Of a stretch of DNA of 64,000 nt, positions 8,195 to 16,395 are shown one piece after another. Every line of letters begins with the position of its first letter. Within the stretch, counting starts at the first letter, position 1. The translations under genes and the position numbers were made by a program. The notes under the pieces are model-generated. The model searched no databases. It was not told the origin of the DNA and saw nothing but the letters and a program-made list of their open reading frames with translations. Source of the DNA: Comamonadaceae bacterium M7527 (GTDB lineage Bacteria; Pseudomonadota; Gammaproteobacteria; Burkholderiales; Burkholderiaceae_C); NCBI GenBank assembly GCA_021044545.1, contig CP087990.1, positions 372,001 through 436,000 on the forward strand, given 5' to 3'.

Positions 8195-8971
8195 GTGAGC
8201 GCTTATGTCCTGGCGTGGGTGTGTTGCGTTGGCTTTGGTGCGGGCTGGGTGCGGGGCTTTGCGGGATTTGGGTTTTCGGCGCTGTGCATGGCTGGCCTGG
8301 CCTGGCTGATCAGCCCAGCACTGATTGCACCCATCGTGGTGTTGCTTGAGATGGTTGCCAGTGTGTTGTTGTGGCGAGGCTCGGTTGCAGCGGCTGATAA
8401 AAATTGGTTGAAAACCTTGCTGGTGGTCAACGCCATGACCGTGCCTGTGGGTGTGGTCTTGTTGCAGCTGTTGCCTATACAGCCCTTGCGCGTGGTGGTT
8501 GCGGTGTTGCTGTTTGCGGCGGCGTTTGGATTGCGGTTTGTGTTGCGCGCAGACCTGAAGAATACCGCGCAGCTGCGCCGGCTTTGTGGTGTGGTGTCCG
8601 GGCTGGTCAACGGTGTGGCCGCCAGCGGTGGTGTCATCGCGGCCATGTCCATGGCTGCAACGGGTATGCGCGCCAGTCAGCTGCGGGCCACCATGATTTT
8701 GTACTTGCTGTTTACCGACATGTACATTCTGGCGTCTATGCTGTTTGCACACATGTGGTCCCGCCATCAAGCATCCGCTATCGTTGGCAATACCCTTTTT
8801 AACAACCACTCGGTTTTATTGGCGGCTGCGCTTGGTTTGCCCATGGCGGCCGGTATTGTGTTGGGGCGGCACAGGTTTCAACGCACGCCTGCAGGCGACT
8901 ACCGGGGCTTTGTGCTGAATGTGCTCATGCTCATGTCCAGCATCAGCTTGTTGTTGGTGATCACGCGGTGA
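8195..8971 (+). CDS. TauE/SafE-family membrane protein, putative sulfite/sulfoacetate exporter
   Basis: A 258-residue membrane protein from a GTG start preceded by GGGGAAGG. It has about eight hydrophobic helices and the duplicated TauE/SafE architecture: WVRGFAGFGFSALCMAGLAW in the first half and SGLVNGVAASGGVIAAMSMA in the second. TauE proteins are found in sulfonate-degradation clusters and are proposed to export the sulfite released by Xsc. It is the last gene of the GMC-TRAP operon, 18 bp after the large TRAP subunit, and ends just before the convergent MocR gene. The transported anion is inferred. Confidence 0.85.
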   Translation: MSAYVLAWVCCVGFGAGWVRGFAGFGFSALCMAGLAWLISPALIAPIVVLLEMVASVLLWRGSVAAADKNWLKTLLVVNAMTVPVGVVLLQLLPIQPLRVVVAVLLFAAAFGLRFVLRADLKNTAQLRRLCGVVSGLVNGVAASGGVIAAMSMAATGMRASQLRATMILYLLFTDMYILASMLFAHMWSRHQASAIVGNTLFNNHSVLLAAALGLPMAAGIVLGRHRFQRTPAGDYRGFVLNVLMLMSSISLLLVITR

Positions 8972-8990
8972 GGCAGCCGGTTTTAATTTG

Positions 8991-10524
8991 TTAGTCTGTG
9001 AATTCTTGCGCGGCCTGATTGTGACGCAGGTGCTGTTTGAGCACGCCCGCCATGGCCTGCACGCCTTGCCCTATGCGCTCGGTTGCAATCGACGAGTAGC
9101 CTAGTCGCATGCTGTTGCAATGCTGTGGTTGTGCGGGGTAAAAAAACGCGCCCGGCTCCACCACCACGCCGATTCGGTACAAGTCTTTTGCAAGTTGCAA
9201 GGTGTCTAGTCCGTGCGGCCCTGTTACCCACAGCGCCGAGCCACCCTGGGCCGCACTGTGTTGCAGTTGTGGTGCGTATGTGGTCAACGCCTGTCTGAGT
9301 GTGGCTGCACGCTCGCGGTAGCGCGCAATCAGGTTGCGTACATGTGTTTCATGAAATCCGTGGGCAACAAAGCTGGCCGCTGCGCGCTGGTTGTTGGATG
9401 AGACATGGCGCATCATCAAGCGGCGCAGCGCGCGCAGCTCTTTGATGAGCGCGGCGCTGGCCACAATAAACCCAAGCCTAAGACCATGCGCCAAGGTTTT
9501 GGACAGACTGCCCAGGTAAATCACACGTTGCTCTGTGTCCAGGCTTTTGAGAGCGGGCGTGGGGCGTGTTGAAAAATTGAGTTCGCTTTCATGGTCGTCT
9601 TCGATCACCACAAAATCGTCTCGGCTGGCACGGGCGAGTAGTTCGCTCCTGCGCGCCAGTGACAGTGTGACGGTTGTTGGGCACTGGTGGCTGGGAGTTA
9701 CAAACACGTAGTCACAACCGGTGATGTGCTGGTTCAGAACAAGCCCTTGTTCGTCCACGTCCAAGTTGTGCAGGTGCTGCGTGCGCAGCGCAAAGTTGTT
9801 GCGTGCATCAGGGTAGCCCGGGGACTCTATGCCAACATGTGTGTTGCTGCCCATGAGCAGCTGGGCCAGCAAGAACAGGCCTTGCTGGGCGCCGCTGGTC
9901 ACCAGTATTTGGTCGCGTTCAACCCATATGCCGCGTGCTGGCAGCAGGCGGGCGTGAATTTGCTCCACCAGTGCGTCGTCGTCCCGGTCCATGTGGTCGG
10001 GGGCCCATGTGCGTACCGAGCGTGCCTATGGTTTCCAGTACACAGCGCCGCCAATTTCGAAATGGAAACTGTGTGGCATCAAATTGGCCGTACACAAACG
10101 GGTAGGGCATTTGCTGCCAGTCTGCGGGCTTGTAAATATTGCTTTGCGTGGATGGCTGAAGTTGCAGGCGCGATTGCCAAAAATCAGTCCCGCCGTGGTG
10201 CGCAATCTCTGGTGTTGGGGTGTTGTGGCGTGTGACGCTGGTGTGTGTGGCGTCTGTGACGAAGTAGCCGCTGCGGGGCTTGGCCGTTAAAAAGCCTTGG
10301 TCGGCCAGGGCTTGCAGAGCCAGGCTCACAGTGGTGCGCGACAAGTTCAAGGCGTTGGCCAATACGCGGCTTGATGGCAGCGCGGCGCCTGGTTGCAAAA
10401 AACCCTCCATGACACTTTGAACCACCATGTCGCGCAACTGGCCTTGGCGTGTGGGTGAGATGCCTTCAAAGCGCTTGAATAAACGCTGCCACATAAGGCT
10501 GCTGGGTCTGGCGGTTCGGGTCAT
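8991..10524 (-). CDS. MocR/GntR-type regulator with aminotransferase domain, TauR-like (frameshifted)
   Basis: The regulator has an N-terminal GntR winged HTH (GAALPSSRVLANALNLSRTT) and a fold-type I aminotransferase domain with the PLP lysine in VIYLGSLSKTLAHGLRLGF. MocR proteins sense amines or PLP adducts; TauR of taurine degradation is one. The frame breaks near 10006: residues up to LGTHM are in one frame and APDHMDRDDDALVEQI in the next, as if one base of a TGG codon were missing. The intact paralogue 4.8 kb away reads RAWAPDQITRDDDSLVHQI at this point. It is divergent from the HisD-like operon, with paired direct repeats between them. Sequencing error is as likely as decay. Confidence 0.82.
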
Positions 10525-10552
10525 GAGTGTGTAGGACTGTGGCGTTTTATTC

Positions 10553-10583
10553 TGGCTTTAATGATAAGGCTTAATTGGCTTTA
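10553..10583 (+). promoter_or_regulatory. Paired direct repeats TGGCTTTA, candidate MocR/TauR operator
   Basis: TGGCTTTA occurs at 10553-10560 and 10576-10583, starts 23 bp apart on the same face of the helix. The reverse complement (TAAAGCCA) closely matches the TAGAGCCAA pair with identical 23-bp spacing in the tauX/tauY intergenic region. MocR dimers are known to bind paired direct repeats. The site lies between a divergent MocR gene and the operon it probably controls. Confidence 0.6.
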
Positions 10584-10617
10584 TCGCGAGGCACGCGCGT
10601 CCCTAAAATCTGGCAAC

Positions 10618-10640
10618 AACTGGGCAGGCCCAGTTTTTTT
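10618..10640 (+). terminator. Intrinsic terminator-like hairpin in the leader of the HisD-like operon
   Basis: AACTGGG and CCCAGTT form a 7-bp stem with a CAGG loop, and the right arm runs directly into seven T residues. It reads in the plus direction between the candidate operator and the ATG 23 bp downstream. It would therefore sit inside the transcript leader as an attenuator, unless the promoter lies downstream of it. Confidence 0.6.
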
Positions 10641-10662
10641 ATAACAAGCTGAAGGTGACACC

Positions 10663-11985
10663 ATGGCACACTATTTGAAGCAATCCAACCCACCTGTTGA
10701 GGTCATAGACACCGAGACGGGCGTGACTGTGCAACGCATGCTGGCTGACATACAGGCTGGTGGCGAAGAGGCCGTGCGCCGTTACGCGCGGGACTTTGAC
10801 GGTTGGCAGGGCGACATCGTGTTGGGTGAGGCGGCATTCGACAAGGCCGCCAAAAGCCTGAGCGAGGGCGTGAAGCAGGACATTCGCTACGCCCGCGACC
10901 GCGTATGTGGTTTTGCCCAAATGCAGCGCGACTCGCTGCACGAGTTTCAAAGCGAGTTGCGCCCAGGTTTGATTGCAGGTCAAAAGCTCATCCCCGTGCA
11001 AACGGCCGGCTGCTACGTGCCGGGTGGGCGCTATGCGCATGCCGCCAGCGCTGTGATGAGCGTTGGTACCGCCAAAATTGCAGGCGTCAAAAACGTCATC
11101 GCCACGTCGCCCGCACACAAGGATGCGGGTGTCAATCCGGCCATCTTGTATGCCATGCAGCTGTGCGGCGCAGACAAGGTCCTGGCCTTGGGTGGTGTGC
11201 AGGCTGTGGCGTCACTGGCCTATGGTTTGTTCACGGGCAACAGTGCAGACGTGATTGTTGGGCCCGGCAACCGCTTCGTGGCAGAAGCCAAGCGCAGCTT
11301 GTTTGGACGGGTGGGTATTGACGTGGTTGCCGGTCCTACCGAGTCAGCCGTTATTGCCGATCACACGGCAGATCCTGATGTGGTGGCTGCGGACCTGGTT
11401 GGTCAAGCCGAGCATGGTCCTGATTCGCCCGTGTGGCTGATCACCACCTCGCGAGAGCTGGGTGAGGCGGTGATTGCCCGTGTGCCGGCCCTGATTGACG
11501 CGCTGCCTGATTTGGCACGCGCTGCGGCAACCGTGGCTTGGCGCGATTATGCAGAGGTGGTGTACTGCGCCACGCGAGAAGAGGCCGTTGAGGTCAGTGA
11601 TGCGTACGCCTGCGAGCACTTGCAAGTGATGGCCCAAGACCTGGACTGGTGGCTGGACAAGTTGAGCAACTATGGCTCATTGTTCCTGGGTGAAGAAACC
11701 ACGGTGGCCTACGGCGACAAATGCAGTGGCCCCAATCACATTCTCCCAACCAAGGGTGCGTCGCGTTATTCAGGTGGTTTGTCAGTGGGCAAGTTCATCA
11801 AGACTGTCACTTGGCAGCGCTTGGACAGAGACGCGTCGCGCGAGGTTGGGCAAGTTGCGGCGCGCATTTCTCGCCTGGAGGGCATGGAAGGCCATGCGCG
11901 TACCGGCGATATTCGCCTGAAAAAATACTTTCCCACCGAGCAATTTGAACTGGGCACGTTGGGTGGCCATACGCACAACGCTTGA
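10663..11985 (+). CDS. Histidinol-dehydrogenase-family NAD-dependent dehydrogenase (HpsN-like; sulfonate amino-alcohol or diol oxidation proposed)
   Basis: A 440-residue HisD-family enzyme. Family residues are kept: QAEHG (zinc ligands Gln and His), CEHLQVM (catalytic Glu-His pair), YGDKCSGPNHILPT (zinc ligand Asp) and LEGMEGHA (zinc ligand His). HisD enzymes oxidise an alcohol to a carboxylate in two NAD+ steps. HpsN, a homologue, does this with 2,3-dihydroxypropane-1-sulfonate. No other histidine-biosynthesis gene is nearby. The gene is first in an operon with a DegT aminotransferase and a PLP decarboxylase under MocR control, pointing to catabolism of a C3 sulfonate rather than histidine synthesis. 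The substrate could be DHPS or, by analogy with histidinol, cysteinolate. Confidence 0.85.
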   Translation: MAHYLKQSNPPVEVIDTETGVTVQRMLADIQAGGEEAVRRYARDFDGWQGDIVLGEAAFDKAAKSLSEGVKQDIRYARDRVCGFAQMQRDSLHEFQSELRPGLIAGQKLIPVQTAGCYVPGGRYAHAASAVMSVGTAKIAGVKNVIATSPAHKDAGVNPAILYAMQLCGADKVLALGGVQAVASLAYGLFTGNSADVIVGPGNRFVAEAKRSLFGRVGIDVVAGPTESAVIADHTADPDVVAADLVGQAEHGPDSPVWLITTSRELGEAVIARVPALIDALPDLARAAATVAWRDYAEVVYCATREEAVEVSDAYACEHLQVMAQDLDWWLDKLSNYGSLFLGEETTVAYGDKCSGPNHILPTKGASRYSGGLSVGKFIKTVTWQRLDRDASREVGQVAARISRLEGMEGHARTGDIRLKKYFPTEQFELGTLGGHTHNA

Positions 11986-12006
11986 ACGGCACAAGGCGAA
12001 CAAATC

Positions 12007-13263
12007 ATGAACGCAAGCACTGCAAACCCACCGTCGGCAACCCCATCTTCGGCCCACCCAGTCGTGTCCGAAGAACTGTGGTTTGGCAAGGACTTGAGTC
12101 AGCCTGAGCCAATTCCTGAAGCGGGCATCGAACGTGCTGTGGCATTGATGCACAGCGGGCGATTGCACCGCTACGGTGAAACCGGTGGCGGTGCGCCTGA
12201 GCCGTCGCTGTTGGAGCAAGCGTACGCCGCTTACGTGGGTGCCAAGTACTGCGTGGCCATGAGCTCATGCGGTGCAACTATGTTTGTGGCGCTCAAAGCC
12301 TTGGGCGTACAGCCAGGCGATAAAGTGCTGACCAGCACCTTCACGCTGGCACCTGTGCCTGGTGCGATTGCCCATGCCGGCGCACATCCGGTACTGGTGG
12401 AAACCACGGCCAACTACACCACCGATTTGGACGACTTGGCACAAAAGGCTGCCACCAGTGGTGCCAAGGTGTTGTTGATCTCGCACATGCGTGGTCATAT
12501 CACCGACATGCAGGCGGTGCGTGCCATCTGCGATGCCAACGGCATCGCTGTGGTGGAGGACTGTGCCCACACCATGGGTGCGCGTTGGGATGGTCGCTTC
12601 AGCGGTACCTGGGGAGCAGTGGGTTGCTTTAGTACCCAGACTTACAAGCACATCAATTCCGGCGAGGGTGGTTTGTTGGTCACGGACGATGAAGATATTT
12701 GTGCGCAAGCCATCTTGATGTCTGGCAGCTACATGCTCTACAGCCAACATACCAGAGCGCCCAGCCCTGAGGTGTTTGAGCGCTGGCGTTACAAAACGCC
12801 CAACTTCAGCTTGCGCATGTCCAATCAGGCGGCTGCGATGTTGCGCCCACAGCTGGCAGACATGCCACGACGCACCCAGGTTTGGAATGGCTTGTATGCC
12901 ACATTGGCGGAATCCCTTGCGGGCATCCCACATGTGGTGGTGCCTGCCCGAGACCCGCGCGAGTCCTTTGTCGCGAGCTCCATCCAATTTACCCTGGACC
13001 TGGACACCTCCGCCATCCTGAAATTTTTGGCCGGTTGCGACAGCCGAGGCTTGCACATCAAGTGGTTTGGCCGTGATGAGCCACAAGGCTTTACCAGTAA
13101 CTACACGCACTGGCACTACATGCGCGAGCCGCAGGCGCTGCCGCGTTCGCTGACGCTGATGCAAGGCTTGTGTGACATGCGTATCGCGCTTTCAATGACT
13201 GACGCTGACTGCGACATGATTGGTCGCATCGTGCGGGCTTCCATGAATGAGTGTTTGGCATGA
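12007..13263 (+). CDS. DegT/DnrJ/EryC1/StrS-family PLP aminotransferase
   Basis: A 418-residue fold-type I aminotransferase. It has the family core GAKYCVAMSSCGATMFVALK, the PLP-binding Asp-His region VVEDCAHTMGARWDG and the internal-aldimine lysine in STQTYKHINSGEGGLL. DegT enzymes transaminate ketones or aldehydes of sugars and related polyols using glutamate or glutamine. The gene lies 21 bp after the HisD-like gene and overlaps the decarboxylase start by four bases (ATGA), indicating translational coupling and a joint pathway. One option is interconversion of a keto- or aldehyde-sulfonate with its amino form. The substrate is unknown. Confidence 0.88.
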   Translation: MNASTANPPSATPSSAHPVVSEELWFGKDLSQPEPIPEAGIERAVALMHSGRLHRYGETGGGAPEPSLLEQAYAAYVGAKYCVAMSSCGATMFVALKALGVQPGDKVLTSTFTLAPVPGAIAHAGAHPVLVETTANYTTDLDDLAQKAATSGAKVLLISHMRGHITDMQAVRAICDANGIAVVEDCAHTMGARWDGRFSGTWGAVGCFSTQTYKHINSGEGGLLVTDDEDICAQAILMSGSYMLYSQHTRAPSPEVFERWRYKTPNFSLRMSNQAAAMLRPQLADMPRRTQVWNGLYATLAESLAGIPHVVVPARDPRESFVASSIQFTLDLDTSAILKFLAGCDSRGLHIKWFGRDEPQGFTSNYTHWHYMREPQALPRSLTLMQGLCDMRIALSMTDADCDMIGRIVRASMNECLA

Positions 13264-14732
13264 CGGCGCGCCGCGAACCCCCGCATAGCAGTCAAGAAAC
13301 GCTTGACCCCACCGATTGGGCGGCATTTAGGGAACGTGCACATGCCATGGTTGACGCAGCCGTCGACAAGATGGCCACCACCGCCGAGGGCCGCGTGTGG
13401 CACGAACCGCCCGCTGCATTAAAGGCGGCGTTCAATGCGCCTTTACCCATTCAGGGGCATGGCGCTGACGCCACGCAGACCAGGCTCACGGACTTGTTGC
13501 CCTATGGTGTTGGCAACACGCATCCGCGTTTTTTTGGTTGGGTACACGGCAGCGGCACGCCTGGCAACCTCATTGCAGACATTGCCGCGGCAGCGATCAA
13601 CGCCAACTTGGGTGGGCGTGACCATGGTGCGATGTATGTTGAGCGGCAAGTCAACCAATGGTGTCGAGCGCTGTTTGAATTTCCTGAAACAGCCAGTGGC
13701 CTGGTGGTCTCTGGCACATCCATTGCCACCATCATCGCGCTCAAAACCGCGCGCGATCAATGCCTTGCATTCGCCAGTCGTACAGCGGGTTTGGCCGGCG
13801 CCAAGCTGACGGGCTACACCTCAACGCAAACCCATTCGTGCGTTGCCCGCGCGTTTGATGTGTTGGGCTTGGGCGCCGATGCCTTGCGCAAGATTCCGGT
13901 GAACGACCGCTTTGAAATCGATACCCAGGCCTTGAAAGACGCGATCGCTGCGGATCAGGCCGCAGGCTTTCAGCCCTTTGTGATTGTGGGTACTGCCGGC
14001 GCGGTCAACGTGGGCGCCATTGATGATTTGGAGGCCTTGGCCGACATTGCAGCTTCACAGGGACTCTGGTTCCACGTTGATGGCGCATTTGGTGCCTTGG
14101 GTATTTTGAGTCCACGGCTAAAGCCCCGCTTGAGCGGGATCAAGCGGGCTGACTCGTTGGCGTTTGACTTCCACAAATGGCTGCACGTGAACTATGACGC
14201 CGGCTTTGTGCTGATGCGATCCGAGGCGGCACATCGCAAAGCCTTCTCTGAGCGTCCGGATTACTTGAAAGGCGCTGAGCGTGGTTTGGCCGCTGGCAAC
14301 CCCTGGCCTGTGGAATACGGGCCGGAACTCTCGCGTGGTTTCCGCTCATTGAAGATTTGGACGCAATTGAATGAACACGGCATCGATAAGCTTGGCGAGA
14401 TGATCACGCGCAACTGTGAACAAGCCAGCTACCTCGCCGAGCGTGTCCAACAAGCCCCAGAGACCGAGTTGTTGGCGCCTGTCGCCATGAACATTTGCTG
14501 CTTGCGCTACGTGTTACCCGGTTATGGAGTGGCACAGTTGAACGCACTGAACGACGAAATCGTTGTGCAATTGCAGCTCAAAGGTATCGCGGCGCCATCA
14601 ACGACGGTTTTAAAAGGATGTACCGCGATTCGGGTCAACATCACCAATCACAGAACGCAGTTCAGCGATATCGATGTGCTCCTGGATGCGGTCATTGAAA
14701 CTGGTGCTGAATTAAGCCCTCAATTTGCGTAA
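13260..14732 (+). CDS. Group II PLP-dependent amino-acid decarboxylase (candidate cysteate decarboxylase)
   Basis: About 490 residues from the overlapping ATG at 13260. It belongs to the aromatic-amino-acid/glutamate/cysteine-sulfinate decarboxylase family. Motifs are the HPRFFGWVHGSGTPGN substrate loop, the VVSGTSIATIIALKTAR helix, LWFHVDGAFGALG (PLP-ring aspartate) and SLAFDFHKWLHVNYDAG with the Schiff-base lysine. Family members produce taurine or hypotaurine from cysteate or cysteine sulfinate in other organisms. Here a taurine dehydrogenase and Xsc are encoded nearby, so cysteate to taurine is an attractive assignment. Aromatic amino acids or 2,4-diaminobutyrate cannot be excluded. Confidence 0.85.
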   Translation: MTARREPPHSSQETLDPTDWAAFRERAHAMVDAAVDKMATTAEGRVWHEPPAALKAAFNAPLPIQGHGADATQTRLTDLLPYGVGNTHPRFFGWVHGSGTPGNLIADIAAAAINANLGGRDHGAMYVERQVNQWCRALFEFPETASGLVVSGTSIATIIALKTARDQCLAFASRTAGLAGAKLTGYTSTQTHSCVARAFDVLGLGADALRKIPVNDRFEIDTQALKDAIAADQAAGFQPFVIVGTAGAVNVGAIDDLEALADIAASQGLWFHVDGAFGALGILSPRLKPRLSGIKRADSLAFDFHKWLHVNYDAGFVLMRSEAAHRKAFSERPDYLKGAERGLAAGNPWPVEYGPELSRGFRSLKIWTQLNEHGIDKLGEMITRNCEQASYLAERVQQAPETELLAPVAMNICCLRYVLPGYGVAQLNALNDEIVVQLQLKGIAAPSTTVLKGCTAIRVNITNHRTQFSDIDVLLDAVIETGAELSPQFA

Positions 14733-14815
14733 ATTTCAGGACAAGCATTGCCACTGTTTCAGTTCACAATAGAGGCTTTGGGCGCCGGTTGAGCTGCCTT
14801 TGAGTAAACCTCGCT

Positions 14816-16318
14816 ATGGCAAAAACACTGCAAGGAGCCATGTGGAAGCAGTTGATGCTTCGTACGGCTAGAGAAAACCTATCGCTGCAAGCGCAGATCC
14901 GCGAGATGCTGGTCGGCGCCATACTCGATGGGCACCTGGAGCTGGACCAACCAGTGCCTTCCAGCAGGGTGCTGGCTGAGCATTTGGGTGTCGGCAGAAT
15001 CACGGTCGTATTGGCCTACCAGCAGTTGGTCGATGAGGGCTACCTGGTCTCCAAAGAGCGCAAGGGTCATTTCGTCAGCCCCACCATTTTGGGGGAGAGG
15101 GTCAAAAAGACGGCGCCACAGGCAAACACACAAGCTGTGCCCGCTGCAGGTGTTGATTGGACGTCTCGATTTTGCCAGCGCCCCAGCGCACAGCACAGCA
15201 TCACCAAGCCCAGTAACTGGCAAGCCTATCCTTATCCGTTCTTGTACGGCCAGTTTGATGAATCGCTGTTTCCCACCTCGGCATGGCGCGAGTGTTGCCT
15301 CAAAGCGCTCAGCGTGCTGGATATCCGGGCATGGGCGCCTGATCAAATCACACGCGATGACGACTCCCTGGTGCACCAGATTTGCGCCAGGGTGTTACCG
15401 CGCAGGGGCGTCTGGGCCACCCCTGATGAACTCATAGTGACCGTTGGCGCGCAACACGCGTTGTACATGGTGGCCGACTTGTTGATGAGCTCGGGTACCC
15501 GCGTGGCCATCGAAGACCCAGGGTATCCCGATGCCCGCAATATTTTCAGTAACCGCACTGATAGCCTAAGCCCTGCCGAGATTGACCAATACGGTTTGGT
15601 GGTTGGAGATCATCTGCGCAATTTTGACTACATCTATACAACGCCCAGTCACCAGTGCCCAACGGGCGTCACCATGCCATTGAGCCGACGTGAACAATTG
15701 TTGCAGTTGGCCAATGAGTCCAATGTGGTGATCATCGAGGACGACTTTGAAAGTGAAAACAACTTTGGAGGTCACCCCATTCCTGCGCTGAAAAGCCTGG
15801 ATCAACACAACCGCGTGATTTATGTGGGCAGCCTGTCCAAGAGCATGGCGCCAGGTCTGCGCATTGGTTATGTTGTTGCCGCAAAAGAGTTGATTGCTGA
15901 ATTGCGAGCGCTGCGCCGGCTCATGATCCGTCACCCTTCGACCTTTATTCAGCGCAGTCTTTCGCTGTTCATCTCGTTGGGACACAACGACGCCCAGCTG
16001 CGTCGATTGGGTGAGGCCCAAAAAGAACGCAGCGCTCTCATTCTTGACGCCTTGGGTCGCTATGCGCCCGATTGCCGCGTGACGCCTATGACGGGCGGCG
16101 GTTCGTTTTGGGTCAGGTTGCCGCAGGGGGTATCCGCATTGGCGCTTGCCGAACACGCCAAAACACGTGGGGTATTGATTGAGCCCGGCGATGTTTTCTT
16201 CAATCGATCAGCTGGAAATGGACAGTTTGTCCGCTTGGGCTTTCAGTCCATCAGCGCGTCCGTGATTGATGCGGGTGTCGCAGAGTTTGCCAAAGCGCTT
16301 GCAGATGTGCGGCAATAA
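14816..16318 (+). CDS. MocR/GntR-type transcriptional regulator with aminotransferase domain (TauR-like)
   Basis: A 500-residue MocR-family protein with an N-terminal GntR HTH (VPSSRVLAEHLGVGRITVVL, about residues 45-65) and a C-terminal fold-type I aminotransferase domain with the PLP lysine in GSLSKSMAPGLRIGY. TauR, the taurine-responsive activator of tau/xsc genes in Rhodobacter, has this architecture. The gene is an intact paralogue of the frameshifted MocR gene on the other side of the HisD operon and is convergent with the second TRAP transporter, from which a strong terminator separates it. It probably senses taurine or a related amine; ligand and targets are inferred. Confidence 0.86.
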   Translation: MAKTLQGAMWKQLMLRTARENLSLQAQIREMLVGAILDGHLELDQPVPSSRVLAEHLGVGRITVVLAYQQLVDEGYLVSKERKGHFVSPTILGERVKKTAPQANTQAVPAAGVDWTSRFCQRPSAQHSITKPSNWQAYPYPFLYGQFDESLFPTSAWRECCLKALSVLDIRAWAPDQITRDDDSLVHQICARVLPRRGVWATPDELIVTVGAQHALYMVADLLMSSGTRVAIEDPGYPDARNIFSNRTDSLSPAEIDQYGLVVGDHLRNFDYIYTTPSHQCPTGVTMPLSRREQLLQLANESNVVIIEDDFESENNFGGHPIPALKSLDQHNRVIYVGSLSKSMAPGLRIGYVVAAKELIAELRALRRLMIRHPSTFIQRSLSLFISLGHNDAQLRRLGEAQKERSALILDALGRYAPDCRVTPMTGGGSFWVRLPQGVSALALAEHAKTRGVLIEPGDVFFNRSAGNGQFVRLGFQSISASVIDAGVAEFAKALADVRQ

Positions 16319-16340
16319 GTCGTTGCGATAACGCCATGAA

Positions 16341-16374
16341 AAAAGGCTGTTTGATGCGCATCAAACAGCCTTTT
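16341..16374. terminator. Bidirectional intrinsic terminator
   Basis: A perfect 34-nt palindrome: AAAAGGCTGTTTGATGC followed by its exact reverse complement, with A-runs and T-runs at the two ends. It lies between the convergent MocR/TauR-like gene and the TRAP large subunit gene and can stop transcripts from both sides. Confidence 0.92.
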
Positions 16375-16395
16375 ATTTGTCGAGATATCGCTGGC

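Noticed and set aside
7775..8809. Long minus-strand open frame (344 residues) opposite the TRAP large subunit and TauE genes
   Set aside because: Composition is His/Gln/Arg-rich as expected for a shadow frame, and both plus-strand genes are well supported.
10663..11985. Biosynthetic histidinol dehydrogenase (hisD) as the simple call
   Set aside because: All metal and catalytic residues fit the family, but no other his gene is near and the operon is MocR-controlled with amino-acid catabolic enzymes, so a catabolic homologue is more likely.
12265..13164. 299-residue minus-strand frame opposite the DegT aminotransferase
   Set aside because: Shadow frame without motifs; the plus-strand gene has its full PLP-site set.
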